Positions 1-6,864 of a stretch of DNA of 10,690 bases are shown here, piece after piece. Below the pieces are notes generated by a model. It was not told the DNA's origin and made no database searches. It saw only the letters and a program-made list of their open reading frames with translations. This DNA comes from Thermococcus sp. (GTDB lineage Archaea > Methanobacteriota_B > Thermococci > Thermococcales > Thermococcaceae). The stretch covers positions 1 through 10,690 of the forward strand of contig JALSNG010000058.1 of assembly GCA_026987155.1 (NCBI GenBank). The letters are read 5' to 3'. The position numbers were made by a program, and so were the translations under genes. Every line of letters starts with the position of its first letter. The stretch's first letter is position 1.

Positions 1-1
1 C

Positions 2-1465
2 TTCATACCCCTCCCCATAGCGAGCGGGCAATATCTCAACAAGTACGCCGAGAGCTACTCCAGGGCGAGTGGCTCGGTTCCCGGCGACTGGGTCAAAACC
101 CTGGATTGGCTCAGAGAAACAAGTAATCCACTTGACAGCGCGACCAGCTGGTGGGACTACGGTTACTGGATTGAGTCCAGCCTTCTCGGTCACAGGAGAA
201 GCGCCACCGATGGTGGTCACGCCTACGACAGGCGATACATAGTTGCGGACTTCTTCTCCCATTATGGTAAAGATGCCGAGCAGGACTTCGAGGCTTGGGA
301 GCTGAACTACCTCATAGTCTGGCAGAATGACATAGGAAAGTTCAACGCGATAAGCTACCTTGGTGGGGCCATAACCTACGGCGAATACAAGAGCGTCCCC
401 ACGTTCCAGACGGTTCCAAAAACATCGATCAAGTTCATTAACGAGAGCGGTAAGACCGTGGTCTATGTGGTAAGCGGCAGACAGGCATTCCAGCCGGAGA
501 TGACGGTGGATCTCACCAGCGGCAGGGTAATTCAGGGAAGGGGCGACATACCCTACGTCCTCTACGTCTTCGGAAACTACGGCCTGTTAGCCTACAAGAA
601 GGTGGCCTTCAGCAACTTCGTCAGGCTTGCCTTCCACATTCCCTTCTCCATAGAGCCCTGGGACGCCCAGAAACTCTTCGCCAACTTTAAACTCGTTCAC
701 ATCAACGGTGGGGTTTCCACCTATGAGTTTAGACCATTCGCCATTTACAGAATGGACCAGTACCAGAACGGAAGCTGGGTTCCTTTCTACAGCACCATGA
801 GCAAGGGTAAGCTTCCAAGGGGAGAACAGAAGCTAAGACTCTGGATTTCTGCGTTTGGAAGGGACGTTAAGAACGCTAAGCTTCTCTTTGAGGCCTACAA
901 CGGAACAAAACTCATTGAAAGAAAGGTCATTGCCGAGGACCTCAACATCAACCACCTCAACGAAACACCGGTGGTGGTGAGCCTTTACATTCCAAACGCC
1001 ACTGACTACAGGTTTGTGCTCATCCAAAAGGGGCCGGTGGGCGTACTCGACGGCCCCGTCTACGTAAACGGTAGAGACGTAGACCCAAGCTACGTCCTGA
1101 GAGAAGGAGAAAGCGGAAAAATAAAGCTGACCGCCGCCTTTAGAAGGGACTACAGCAACGTCGAACTTGCCCTCAGGGCGAGTTTGGTCTATTACGTAAC
1201 ACCCAACGGGAACGACATCTACAACAAGAACTTCTACCTCGAACCACACCAGGATATAGTGGCCTACATTCCACTGAAGGATTTAAGCGTCAAAGCCGGA
1301 AAGAACGAGATAAACGCCGAAGCAAGCCTTCCCAAGGACGTTTTCGACAAATTCATAGATACCCTCTATCAGAAGTACGGGAAGGACAAAGTTGTTATAT
1401 ACCGGAAGAGAGTCGAGCCGGTGTTCATAACAGAGAAGAGCTACACTGTGTGGGAGGGGAGTTAG
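2..1465 (+). CDS. aglB: AglB/STT3 oligosaccharyltransferase, C-terminal part (5' end outside window)
   Basis: Catalytic subunit of archaeal N-glycosylation: it transfers the lipid-linked oligosaccharide to Asn in sequons on the outer face of the membrane. The reading frame is open from base 2 and runs to TAG at 1463-1465, giving 487 residues of what should be a protein of more than 900. The catalytic signature WWDYGYW lies at fragment residues 50-56 (149-169), and DIGKFNAI at residues 110-117 fits the DxxKxxxI (DK-type) motif. The multi-membrane N-terminal region is not in the window; what is visible is the soluble C-terminal domain, ending in a beta-rich region. An internal GTG at 458 could be mistaken for the start, but the conserved motifs lie upstream of it in the same frame. 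The last 4 bases overlap the convergent methyltransferase gene. Thermococcales can carry several AglB copies; which one this is cannot be told here. Confidence 0.95.
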   Translation, partial: FIPLPIASGQYLNKYAESYSRASGSVPGDWVKTLDWLRETSNPLDSATSWWDYGYWIESSLLGHRRSATDGGHAYDRRYIVADFFSHYGKDAEQDFEAWELNYLIVWQNDIGKFNAISYLGGAITYGEYKSVPTFQTVPKTSIKFINESGKTVVYVVSGRQAFQPEMTVDLTSGRVIQGRGDIPYVLYVFGNYGLLAYKKVAFSNFVRLAFHIPFSIEPWDAQKLFANFKLVHINGGVSTYEFRPFAIYRMDQYQNGSWVPFYSTMSKGKLPRGEQKLRLWISAFGRDVKNAKLLFEAYNGTKLIERKVIAEDLNINHLNETPVVVSLYIPNATDYRFVLIQKGPVGVLDGPVYVNGRDVDPSYVLREGESGKIKLTAAFRRDYSNVELALRASLVYYVTPNGNDIYNKNFYLEPHQDIVAYIPLKDLSVKAGKNEINAEASLPKDVFDKFIDTLYQKYGKDKVVIYRKRVEPVFITEKSYTVWEGS

Positions 1466-2130
1466 CTTTTCTCCCCCCTAACGGCCACGAAGGCCGCTAA
1501 TCCCCTACATTTTTTGAAGCATTTCCTGTCGACCTTCTTCGCTACTCCCAAAAACGGCCAGAAAGACGGGAAAAAGATAACCCCAGCACTTTCAACGTTT
1601 TTAAACCCCGACCCCCTCAGGAGGGATTCAAGTTCTCCTGGCGTGTAGAAGCGCGCGTATCTGTAAGCTGTCTCAACAAAAAGGCTCTTAAGGCGTTTAA
1701 CAGCAAACCAGGCGCTTCTGTCGTTCATAGTTCCAATAACAACCTCCCCGCCGGGTTTTAAGACACGGTAAATTTCGGAGACGACTTTTTCCGGTTCGTG
1801 AATGAACTCGAACATTGTGACGCTCAAGACGAGATCGAAACTGGTATCCGGAAAAGGCAGCCTGCGGGCATCTCCCCTGACGCAGGTGAGGCCCTTCGAG
1901 CGCGCTACTTTCAACATCCCTTCACTGGCATCAAGCCCTATGACATCGAAACCCCGCCTCCTCAGCTCAAGTGTGTAGTTACCGGTACCACAGCCAAGGT
2001 CAAGGGCTTTCCCAGATTCTGTTTTCAGCATAGAAAACACGAGCCACTTCTCAATTTCATCAACGTATCGACCCATTTTCGTCCTGTACCAGTCGTCGTA
2101 TCCCTCTGCTATTCGGTCGAAGTAGTCCAT
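1462..2130 (-). CDS. class I SAM-dependent methyltransferase (UbiE/Methyltransf_11 type)
   Basis: A 222-residue methyltransferase with a Rossmann fold. Motif I DLGCGTG (residues 44-50) binds S-adenosylmethionine; LDAS at 66-69 carries the acidic residue at the end of beta 2 that should hold the ribose. LPFPDTSFD around residues 91-99 and LKPGGE at 124-129 are typical of the Methyltransf_11 group. The substrate cannot be read from sequence. The ATG at 2130 is preferred over an in-frame TTG one codon upstream: it forms a TGATG overlap with the stop of the thiamine-binding gene and has GGTGA 7 bases before it. It is the last gene of the moaD-like > thiamine-binding > methyltransferase operon. 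The C-terminus has a short basic Cys-containing stretch (RKCFKKC). Confidence 0.88.
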   Translation of the reverse strand: MDYFDRIAEGYDDWYRTKMGRYVDEIEKWLVFSMLKTESGKALDLGCGTGNYTLELRRRGFDVIGLDASEGMLKVARSKGLTCVRGDARRLPFPDTSFDLVLSVTMFEFIHEPEKVVSEIYRVLKPGGEVVIGTMNDRSAWFAVKRLKSLFVETAYRYARFYTPGELESLLRGSGFKNVESAGVIFFPSFWPFLGVAKKVDRKCFKKCRGLAAFVAVRGEKS

Positions 2131-2411
2131 CAAAACTTCACCTTTCCCTCTATGGTCAGCGCCTTGTCGGTTCTATCATCTATCCTGAGACTTATCACAA
2201 CTCGCTTAGCCCCCGCCTTGAGAATTGCCTCATGGCATTCCTTCACGAGCTCAAGTATTTCATCGATGCTTCCTTCAACCACTGTCCCCATTGGGCATAG
2301 CCGATACCTGAGGCCACTCTCCTCGATGACCTTGATGACTGGCTTGAGGTAGGCTCCAACGCTGGGGCTTTCCGTCCCCAATGGAAAGAGGCAGAGCTCC
2401 GCGACGGCCAT
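2130..2411 (-). CDS. MTH1187/UPF0045-family thiamine-binding protein
   Basis: A 93-residue protein that fits the MTH1187/YkoF-like family in length and pattern: a beta strand at the start (AELCLFPLG), the central CPMGTVVEG segment (residues 39-47), a helix with a KECHEAI-like stretch, and the closing strand and loop ISLRIDDRTDK. Members are ferredoxin-like beta-alpha-beta-beta-alpha-beta proteins that form tetramers and, in studied bacterial cases, bind thiamine or its pyrimidine moiety. A role in thiamine handling here is inference from family. The ATG overlaps the moaD-like stop by one base (TGATG), and its own stop overlaps the methyltransferase ATG in the same way, so translation of the three genes is probably coupled. 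Confidence 0.88.
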   Translation of the reverse strand: MAVAELCLFPLGTESPSVGAYLKPVIKVIEESGLRYRLCPMGTVVEGSIDEILELVKECHEAILKAGAKRVVISLRIDDRTDKALTIEGKVKF

Positions 2412-2692
2412 CAGCCACCACCCGCCGGTGGGAATATATGGACCTCATCATCCTCTCTGAGCTCCGTCTCAAGACCCTTCAGGTGAAGGACGTTGTGACC
2501 GTTGACCAGAATCATTCCGTCGATAGGCTTGTTCTCACCCACCCTCTCCGTTTCAAGGAGCTGTTTTCTAATCTCCGGGCTGTAATTTCGGGCAAGGTAT
2601 TCGATAAGCTCACCCACTGTTCGGATTCCGCTGACCTCAATCTCCTTCTTTCCAACGAGTTCTCGAAAGGTGGCATAGAGCTTCACCTTCAT
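2411..2692 (-). CDS. MoaD/ThiS-like ubiquitin-fold sulfur carrier (SAMP type)
   Basis: A beta-grasp protein of 93 residues ending in PPAGGG. The exposed C-terminal Gly-Gly is what gets adenylated and thiocarboxylated in sulfur transfer to molybdopterin/tungstopterin, or conjugated to lysines in archaeal sampylation. Typical features are KLYATFRELVG at the N-terminus, the TVGELIEYL helix, the VNGHNV turn, and DDEVHIFPP just before the tail. Thermococcales make tungsten enzymes, so pterin synthesis is a reasonable role, but tRNA thiolation is equally possible. The ATG at 2692 is chosen because GGTGG precedes it by 5 bases; an in-frame GTG three codons upstream (2701) has no comparable site. First gene of its operon. 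Confidence 0.85.
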   Translation of the reverse strand: MKVKLYATFRELVGKKEIEVSGIRTVGELIEYLARNYSPEIRKQLLETERVGENKPIDGMILVNGHNVLHLKGLETELREDDEVHIFPPAGGG

Positions 2693-2723
2693 TAGGCCCA
2701 CCGAAAAGGGTTGGAAGGAAAGC

Positions 2724-2730
2724 CTTAAAT
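2724..2730 (+). promoter_or_regulatory. candidate TATA box for a leaderless gene at 2756
   Basis: CTTAAAT is preceded by the purine-rich GGAAAGC, as expected for a BRE. Its centre is about 28 bases before the ATG at 2756, which puts the transcript start at or next to the ATG. No Shine-Dalgarno sequence precedes that ATG, which agrees with leaderless translation. Confidence 0.5.
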
Positions 2731-2740
2731 CGTTTCCGTT

Positions 2741-2748
2741 CTATATCA
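2741..2748 (-). promoter_or_regulatory. candidate TATA box for the moaD-like operon
   Basis: On the minus strand this reads TGATATAG. It lies about 50 bases before the ATG at 2692, so transcription would start near 2718 and leave a short leader that contains the GGTGG site at 2697-2701. It is the best AT-rich box in the 63-base divergent gap; no mapped start supports it. Confidence 0.4.
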
Positions 2749-2755
2749 ACCTACC

Positions 2756-3505
2756 ATGGTCAAACTCACAGTGGAGCCACCTGAGTACTACCCCGTGGTG
2801 GACAAGTTCTTCGCCGATGGGCTCGTTGAAGCCCTTGAAGCCCTCGGGATAGAAGTAACCGATATAAAAGCGGGTGTAAAGCAAGTCAATGACAGGTTGA
2901 GAATAGGGTTCATAATTGAATTGACACGGCCTGAGACGTTTTCGTTGGAAGAGATAGAGACCATCGTCTCTACAATACTCGATAAACTCGCCGGAGACGC
3001 CACGTCAAAGGTTGGAAGCTTTTACGGTGCGGCTTTTGAGGTTGCAGGCTTTAGGGTTGTTGAGTCCAAGAGAGGTAGGCGGGAAAGAAAATCGCGGGTT
3101 GTGATAAACGCTCCGGATGACGCAAAACCGAGCCTGGAGAGGCTGGGAAAGGGGCTGGCCATATATTTGAAGGACAGGGGGATAGATTTTTCCGCCCTCG
3201 TTATCAACGTGCCCAAGGACGGGAGACCTAAAGGGGTTATAACCCTTCTCCTAAGGAAGGCCGCACATCCGCTGGAAAAGGAAAGAATAGGGGAAAACAT
3301 TGCGGAGAAAGCCCGTTCGTATTTGAGGACTTTGAACATGGAGTACCTGTCCATAGACGTCAGAATCCTTGACCCCGATGACAAGAAGGTCTCTACAATG
3401 TTAAAAGAGCACGAAAAGACAGAAAAAATCGCCGACAAAATAAGAGAAGATGATGGGGTCAGGGAAGTCCTTGGTGCCTTTGGTAAGAGGTTTCCCGAGC
3501 TTTAA
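2756..3505 (+). CDS. uncharacterised protein with two beta-alpha-beta-beta-alpha-beta halves
   Basis: I do not recognise this 249-residue protein. It has no signal peptide, no membrane segment, no cysteine and no obvious catalytic motif. By eye, residues 1-110 and about 113-212 show the same predicted order of elements: strand, helix (VVDKFFADGLVEALEALG; SLERLGKGLAIYLKDRG), two strands, helix (SLEEIETIVSTILDKL; EKERIGENIAEKARSYL), strand (AFEVAGFRVVES; YLSIDVRILDP). A basic linker (KRGRRERKSR) joins the halves and a charged helical tail follows. This suggests a duplicated alpha/beta sandwich domain. The start is supported by a TATA box placed for a leaderless transcript. The last 47 bases overlap the convergent adk gene. 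Confidence 0.8.
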   Translation: MVKLTVEPPEYYPVVDKFFADGLVEALEALGIEVTDIKAGVKQVNDRLRIGFIIELTRPETFSLEEIETIVSTILDKLAGDATSKVGSFYGAAFEVAGFRVVESKRGRRERKSRVVINAPDDAKPSLERLGKGLAIYLKDRGIDFSALVINVPKDGRPKGVITLLLRKAAHPLEKERIGENIAEKARSYLRTLNMEYLSIDVRILDPDDKKVSTMLKEHEKTEKIADKIREDDGVREVLGAFGKRFPEL

Positions 3506-4142
3506 TGTAGTCAAGGAGGGGTCTTATCCGTTCCCAAACTTCTTTTATCGAGCCGTGGCCGTCGATTCTCACGTATAACCCTTGCCTTTTATAGAAGTTT
3601 ATTATCGGCCTCATGTTGCTGACATAGATGTCATAACGACGCTCTACCACCTCTTCCCTGTCATCATCCCTCTGCACGAGTTTCGAGCCGCAAACATCAC
3701 ACCTCCCGGGGATCTTGGGAGGATTGTACTTCACGTGATAGACCGCCCCGCACTTGGGGCATATCCTTCTTCCCGCAATTCTCTCCACGCTCTCGTCTTT
3801 TGATATGAATATCTCCATCGCAAGGTCAAGGTTGATACCATGATCATAGAGGTAGTTTTCGAGCGCGAGAACCTGCTCGGCCGTTCTTGGATAGCCGTCG
3901 ATTATAAAGTTTGATCTCTGCCTTCTCAGCCTGGAGATTATTAGGGTGTTGACGATGGTGTCGGGTATTAGGTCCCCCCTGGAGATATACCTATCAAGTT
4001 CCCTTCCGAAGGATGTGCCCCTCGCTATCTCAGAGCGAATTATATCCCCGGAGGATATGTAGCTCAACCCATACCTCTCCACTATGTTCCTTGAGTGAGT
4101 GGACTTCCCGCTTCCGGGAGGGCCAAATATGAGGATATTCAT
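3459..4142 (-). CDS. adk: adenylate kinase, zinc-finger LID type
   Basis: Catalyses ATP + AMP = 2 ADP in the cytoplasm. The protein has 227 residues. The P-loop GPPGSGKST is at residues 7-15, the AMP-binding SSGDIIR segment at 30-36, and DGYPRT at 82-87. The LID domain holds four cysteines, C128-x2-C131 and C148-x2-C151, the structural zinc site of the long form of this enzyme, and DDREEVVERR follows. This is the bacterial-like Adk fold rather than the AK family typical of methanogens and Sulfolobus. It starts 10 bases after the pyk stop, with GGTGG ahead of the ATG, so it is the second gene of a pyk-adk operon. The 3' end overlaps the convergent unknown gene by 47 bases, which makes the last 15 residues the least constrained. 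Confidence 0.96.
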   Translation of the reverse strand: MNILIFGPPGSGKSTHSRNIVERYGLSYISSGDIIRSEIARGTSFGRELDRYISRGDLIPDTIVNTLIISRLRRQRSNFIIDGYPRTAEQVLALENYLYDHGINLDLAMEIFISKDESVERIAGRRICPKCGAVYHVKYNPPKIPGRCDVCGSKLVQRDDDREEVVERRYDIYVSNMRPIINFYKRQGLYVRIDGHGSIKEVWERIRPLLDYIKARETSYQRHQGLP

Positions 4143-4152
4143 GCTCCCACCC

Positions 4153-5589
4153 TCACACGTTGAATATGCGTATCGTGTTCGTTCCGGCGGTCTTTCCGAT
4201 GGGAGTGCCCTTTGTCAGTAGAACGGTATCCCCCTCTTTCACTACACCTATGCCCGTTATCAACCCAAGTATCTCCTCCTCAGTGGTTGATTCAACGGTG
4301 AAAGGATAGACCCCGTAGGAAAAAACGAGTGTCCTCGCCACCCACTCGTCAGTTGCAAAGGCGAGTATCCACTGTCTTGGTTTAAACCTTGATATCAGGC
4401 GCGCCGTTTCGCCGCTCCTCGTGGGGGTCAGGATGTACTTGATGTCAATTGTATTGAGGGCCTCTATGATGCTCCTGGTTATTGCGTCTTTTATCCTGCT
4501 CCCCTTGGGCAGGCCCCGTCGGAGTTCTGCCATCTTCCATTCGACAGTTCTCTCCGACCAGAGTGAGTCGCGATAGGATTCCGTCGTTCTCGCTATCCTC
4601 GCCATCATCCTGACGGCATCCACTGGATACTTTCCAACTGCGGTTTCTTCAGAGAGCATGACCGCGTCTGTTCCATCAAGGATTGCGTTGGCAACATCCG
4701 TCACTTCGGCCCTCGTTGGAAGTTTCTCAACAGTCATGCTCTCCAGCATCTGCGTTGCCGTTATAACGGGTTTTCCGGCAAGATTGGCTTTTCTTATGAG
4801 CTTTTTCTGAAGGACGGGGAGCTTTTCTATGGGCATCTCAACTCCAAGATCCCCTCTTGCCACCATAATGCCATCTGCAGCGTTGAGGATTTCATCAAAG
4901 TTCCTAACTGCATCGGGGCGCTCAATCTTTGCTATAACAAAAAGCCTTCCACCAGCGGCATCAACGAGCTTTCTTACCTCCAGAATATCGTAGGCCGAGC
5001 CCACGAAGCTTACTCCAACGGCATCGATCCCCTGTTCCACCGCGAACTTGATTATTTGCCTATCCCTCTCGGTTATGGCCTCAACGGGCATCCTCATGTT
5101 GGGAACGTTTATGCCTTTGTGGGGGTAAAGCGTCCCCCCAACGAGAACCTTACAGACAACCTCCCGCTCCCCCACCTCTTCAACACGAAGGGCTATGAAA
5201 CCATCACTTAGGTATATGACGTCGCCCTTGGAAACAAGCCGCGGAAAGTCTTTGAACTGGACGGGGATCACCCCATCGTAGCCTTCAACATCTTCAGTCG
5301 TTAGAATCACGGTTTGCCATCGTCTCAGGCTTATGTGGCCCTTCTGAAGTTCCCCAACTCGGATTTTGACACCCGGAAGATCACCGAGGATGGCAACTGG
5401 AACGTTGAGTCTCCCCGAGACCTCGCGGATTAGACGTATCGTCTCCGCATGTTCCTCAAAGGTGCCGTGGGCAAAGTTTATCCTCGCAATGTTCATCCCC
5501 GCGCGAATCATCGAGACGAGGGTTTTTTTGTCCTTGGAGGCAGGGCCAATGGTTGCGACGATCTTAGTCTTGTGTGTGGGAAGCCTCAT
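4153..5589 (-). CDS. pyk: pyruvate kinase
   Basis: Last step of glycolysis: phosphoenolpyruvate + ADP to pyruvate + ATP. The protein has 478 residues from the ATG at 5589. KTKIVATIGPAS lies near the N-terminus, RINFAHG at about residues 36-42, and the B domain at roughly 70-165. KIERP (221-225) supplies the catalytic lysine, MVARGDLGVE (242-251) the metal-binding signature, and ITATQMLESM (276-285) the active-site loop; a C-terminal allosteric-type domain ends in KTAGTNTIRIFNV. There is no extra phosphohistidine domain of the kind seen in Bacillus. An in-frame TTG at 5604 would add five residues, but those bases form the ribosome binding site (GGTGAG, 5593-5598), so the ATG is chosen. Operon with adk downstream, divergent from the peroxiredoxin gene. 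Confidence 0.97.
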   Translation of the reverse strand: MRLPTHKTKIVATIGPASKDKKTLVSMIRAGMNIARINFAHGTFEEHAETIRLIREVSGRLNVPVAILGDLPGVKIRVGELQKGHISLRRWQTVILTTEDVEGYDGVIPVQFKDFPRLVSKGDVIYLSDGFIALRVEEVGEREVVCKVLVGGTLYPHKGINVPNMRMPVEAITERDRQIIKFAVEQGIDAVGVSFVGSAYDILEVRKLVDAAGGRLFVIAKIERPDAVRNFDEILNAADGIMVARGDLGVEMPIEKLPVLQKKLIRKANLAGKPVITATQMLESMTVEKLPTRAEVTDVANAILDGTDAVMLSEETAVGKYPVDAVRMMARIARTTESYRDSLWSERTVEWKMAELRRGLPKGSRIKDAITRSIIEALNTIDIKYILTPTRSGETARLISRFKPRQWILAFATDEWVARTLVFSYGVYPFTVESTTEEEILGLITGIGVVKEGDTVLLTKGTPIGKTAGTNTIRIFNV

Positions 5590-5628
5590 CTTCTCACCCC
5601 CCAAGTTTCGGTGGTCAAACTACATAAC

Positions 5629-5660
5629 CTTAACCCAAGTCAACGAAAACCTTAATAAAT
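5629..5660 (-). promoter_or_regulatory. candidate promoter region of pyk-adk
   Basis: Two minus-strand AT-rich boxes could serve: ATTTATTAA at 5652-5660 (leader about 40 bases) and GGTTAAGG at 5629-5636 (leader about 18 bases). The first occupies the same bases as the peroxiredoxin TATA box on the other strand. I looked for the Thermococcales glycolytic motif (TATCAC-N5-GTGATA) in this gap and did not find it. Confidence 0.3.
5652..5660 (+). promoter_or_regulatory. candidate TATA box of the peroxiredoxin gene
   Basis: TTAATAAAT is preceded by CGAAAACC, a good BRE-like stretch. Its position predicts a transcript start around 5678-5682 and a very short leader ending in GGTGG (5681-5685), 4 bases before the ATG at 5690. 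Confidence 0.5.
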
Positions 5661-5689
5661 TAGGAGGACCTAATATCCACGGTGGTACC

Positions 5690-6151
5690 ATGGAGTTTCT
5701 GAACATCAAAGTTCTGGATGAAAACGGCAGTGAAGTGACCTTAAAGGACGTTGTTAAGGGAAAGTGGACTGTTCTCTACGTGTATCCAAAAGACAACACC
5801 CCAGGTTGCACCACGGAAGCAAAGGAATTCACAGAACTCCTGCCAGAATTTGAAAACCTCGGCTTTCAGGTTGTGGGGGTTTCAAAGGACTCCGTCAAGA
5901 GCCACCAACGTTTCAAGGAAAAGCATGGGCTGAAAATAAAACTTCTCAGCGACCCGGAGGCAGAGCTTATAAAAGCCCTGGGGGCATGGGGAAAGAAGAA
6001 GCGCTACGGGAAGGAGTACGAGGGAGTTATAAGGAGCACGTTCATACTTAATCCCCGGGGGGAAATCGTCTGGAAGAAGCTAAACGTCAGGGCAAAGGGA
6101 CATGCCGCAAAAGTGCTTGAAGAGGCAAAGAAGATTGTCGAGGCTTCATGA
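5690..6151 (+). CDS. PrxQ/BCP-type peroxiredoxin with a single cysteine
   Basis: Thiol peroxidase of 153 residues that reduces hydrogen peroxide or alkyl hydroperoxides. A thioredoxin fold is visible: KWTVLYVYPKDNTPGC (residues 25-40) with peroxidatic Cys40 in the PxxxTxxC motif, VVGVSKDSVKSHQRF, the LLSDPE loop, and IRSTFILNPRGEIVW near the end. In most BCP/PrxQ proteins a resolving cysteine follows five residues after the peroxidatic one; here that position is Lys45, and no other cysteine exists in the protein. It must therefore work as a 1-Cys enzyme with an outside reductant or partner. The ATG at 5690 has GGTGG four bases before it; longer in-frame extensions run antisense to pyk and are not real. 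The stop lies one base from that of the convergent archaemetzincin. Confidence 0.95.
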   Translation: MEFLNIKVLDENGSEVTLKDVVKGKWTVLYVYPKDNTPGCTTEAKEFTELLPEFENLGFQVVGVSKDSVKSHQRFKEKHGLKIKLLSDPEAELIKALGAWGKKKRYGKEYEGVIRSTFILNPRGEIVWKKLNVRAKGHAAKVLEEAKKIVEAS

Positions 6152-6152
6152 T

Positions 6153-6779
6153 TCACGGCAATTCAAACTCCAAAAGACTCAACTTTCTTTTTATTTCAAG
6201 GAAGCACGAGTCGCAGTATCCTAGGAACCTGGAGTCCCACTCATCCATGTTGGCGGGAGGGTTCATCACGCAGTTGTTCTGACAGTGGGAAAGGCCGTAG
6301 CTGTGTCCTATCTCATGCAAAACCCCTTTTAGGAGCCGATTTTTGAACATCTCCCTCCTTTCAGCCCCATTCTCAAAGGGCTTCACAGACAGGACCATCA
6401 TTCTTAGGCCAACACGCTCCTCCTGTATTCCAAAGAACTGCTCATAGAAGTCAAAATAGGGGTTTCTTGAGACGAGGGGAAAAGAGACAAGGGCAAATAT
6501 TTTGTCCATCTTTATACTGCCCTTACTCTCGATCTCATGGAGGAGTTTTGAGTGCAGGGCATCGAGAATCGCCTCAAGAGGGTATAATTTTACCGTTCCT
6601 GCCTCCGTTTGAAGGTTGATGAGGTACCCCGGGGGAATGCTCAACTTCCCAACAAAAAGCATCCTGATGGGAAGTTCCTCCCTCATGAAATACCGATTCA
6701 CCTCATCGTAAACCTCAAGTAGCAGTCCACTGTCCTCGAAGCTCCCTATGTAGGTGGCCGCGATGAAGTCGATGGGCAT
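6153..6779 (-). CDS. amzA: archaemetzincin-like zinc metalloprotease (divergent)
   Basis: Metzincin-class peptidase of 208 residues. HEIGHSYGLSH (155-165) holds the three zinc-binding histidines and the catalytic Glu156. The following C166-x3-C170-V-M and C189-x2-C192 fit the second, four-cysteine zinc site that marks archaemetzincins, and Met172 is the likely Met-turn. As I recall the family, the usual pattern is CxxxxCxM followed by a conserved FSNS stretch; here the first Cys pair is one residue closer and NPPANMDEWDS replaces FSNS, so this is a diverged member. The start at 6779 (MPIDFIAATYIG) is chosen because a TATA box sits 27 bases upstream, which fits a leaderless transcript, and because family members begin near this strand. 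An upstream GTG/ATG at 6851/6848 would add 24 unconserved residues and run into the riboswitch promoter. Natural substrates of archaeal members are not known. Confidence 0.85.
   Translation of the reverse strand: MPIDFIAATYIGSFEDSGLLLEVYDEVNRYFMREELPIRMLFVGKLSIPPGYLINLQTEAGTVKLYPLEAILDALHSKLLHEIESKGSIKMDKIFALVSFPLVSRNPYFDFYEQFFGIQEERVGLRMMVLSVKPFENGAERREMFKNRLLKGVLHEIGHSYGLSHCQNNCVMNPPANMDEWDSRFLGYCDSCFLEIKRKLSLLEFELP
6184..6196 (+). terminator. candidate T-rich terminator after the peroxiredoxin gene
   Basis: A pyrimidine tract with T3, T5 and T3 runs lies 33-45 bases after the peroxiredoxin stop. Archaeal RNA polymerase stops at T-rich tracts without needing a hairpin. It lies inside the 3' end of the convergent archaemetzincin gene. 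Confidence 0.35.
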
Positions 6780-6802
6780 GATCCTTGGAATGCCCCATAC
6801 CC

Positions 6803-6810
6803 TATTAAGC
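6803..6810 (-). promoter_or_regulatory. TATA box for leaderless archaemetzincin mRNA
   Basis: The minus strand reads GAAAAG-CTTAATAG (BRE then TATA). The centre is about 27 bases before the ATG at 6779, which is the spacing for transcription to begin at the start codon itself. No Shine-Dalgarno of quality precedes that ATG. Confidence 0.5.
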
Positions 6811-6837
6811 TTTTCTTTGCCACTTGAACCATAAAGA

Positions 6838-6845
6838 TTTTTAAG
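6838..6845 (+). promoter_or_regulatory. TATA box of the riboswitch operon
   Basis: TTTTTAAG is preceded by ATAAAGA. About 25 bases downstream is 6863-6867, exactly where the conserved riboswitch fold begins, so the RNA would start almost at the first aptamer base. An alternative box at 6830-6836 (CATAAAG) would add about six bases to the leader. Confidence 0.5.
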
Positions 6846-6864
6846 CATCACCCGAAGTGACTAC

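Noticed and set aside
833..1249. Minus-strand open frame of 138 codons inside aglB.
   Set aside because: The plus-strand AglB frame is continuous with conserved motifs; the antisense frame has no ribosome binding site or recognisable domain.
5674..5687. TATCCACGGTGGTA looked like a glycolytic-regulator palindrome near pyk.
   Set aside because: It does not match TATCAC-N5-GTGATA; the right half is simply the peroxiredoxin ribosome binding site.
5366..5689. In-frame upstream extension of the peroxiredoxin gene by 108 codons.
   Set aside because: It runs antisense through the pyk start and promoter; the ATG at 5690 has a ribosome binding site and gives the normal family length.
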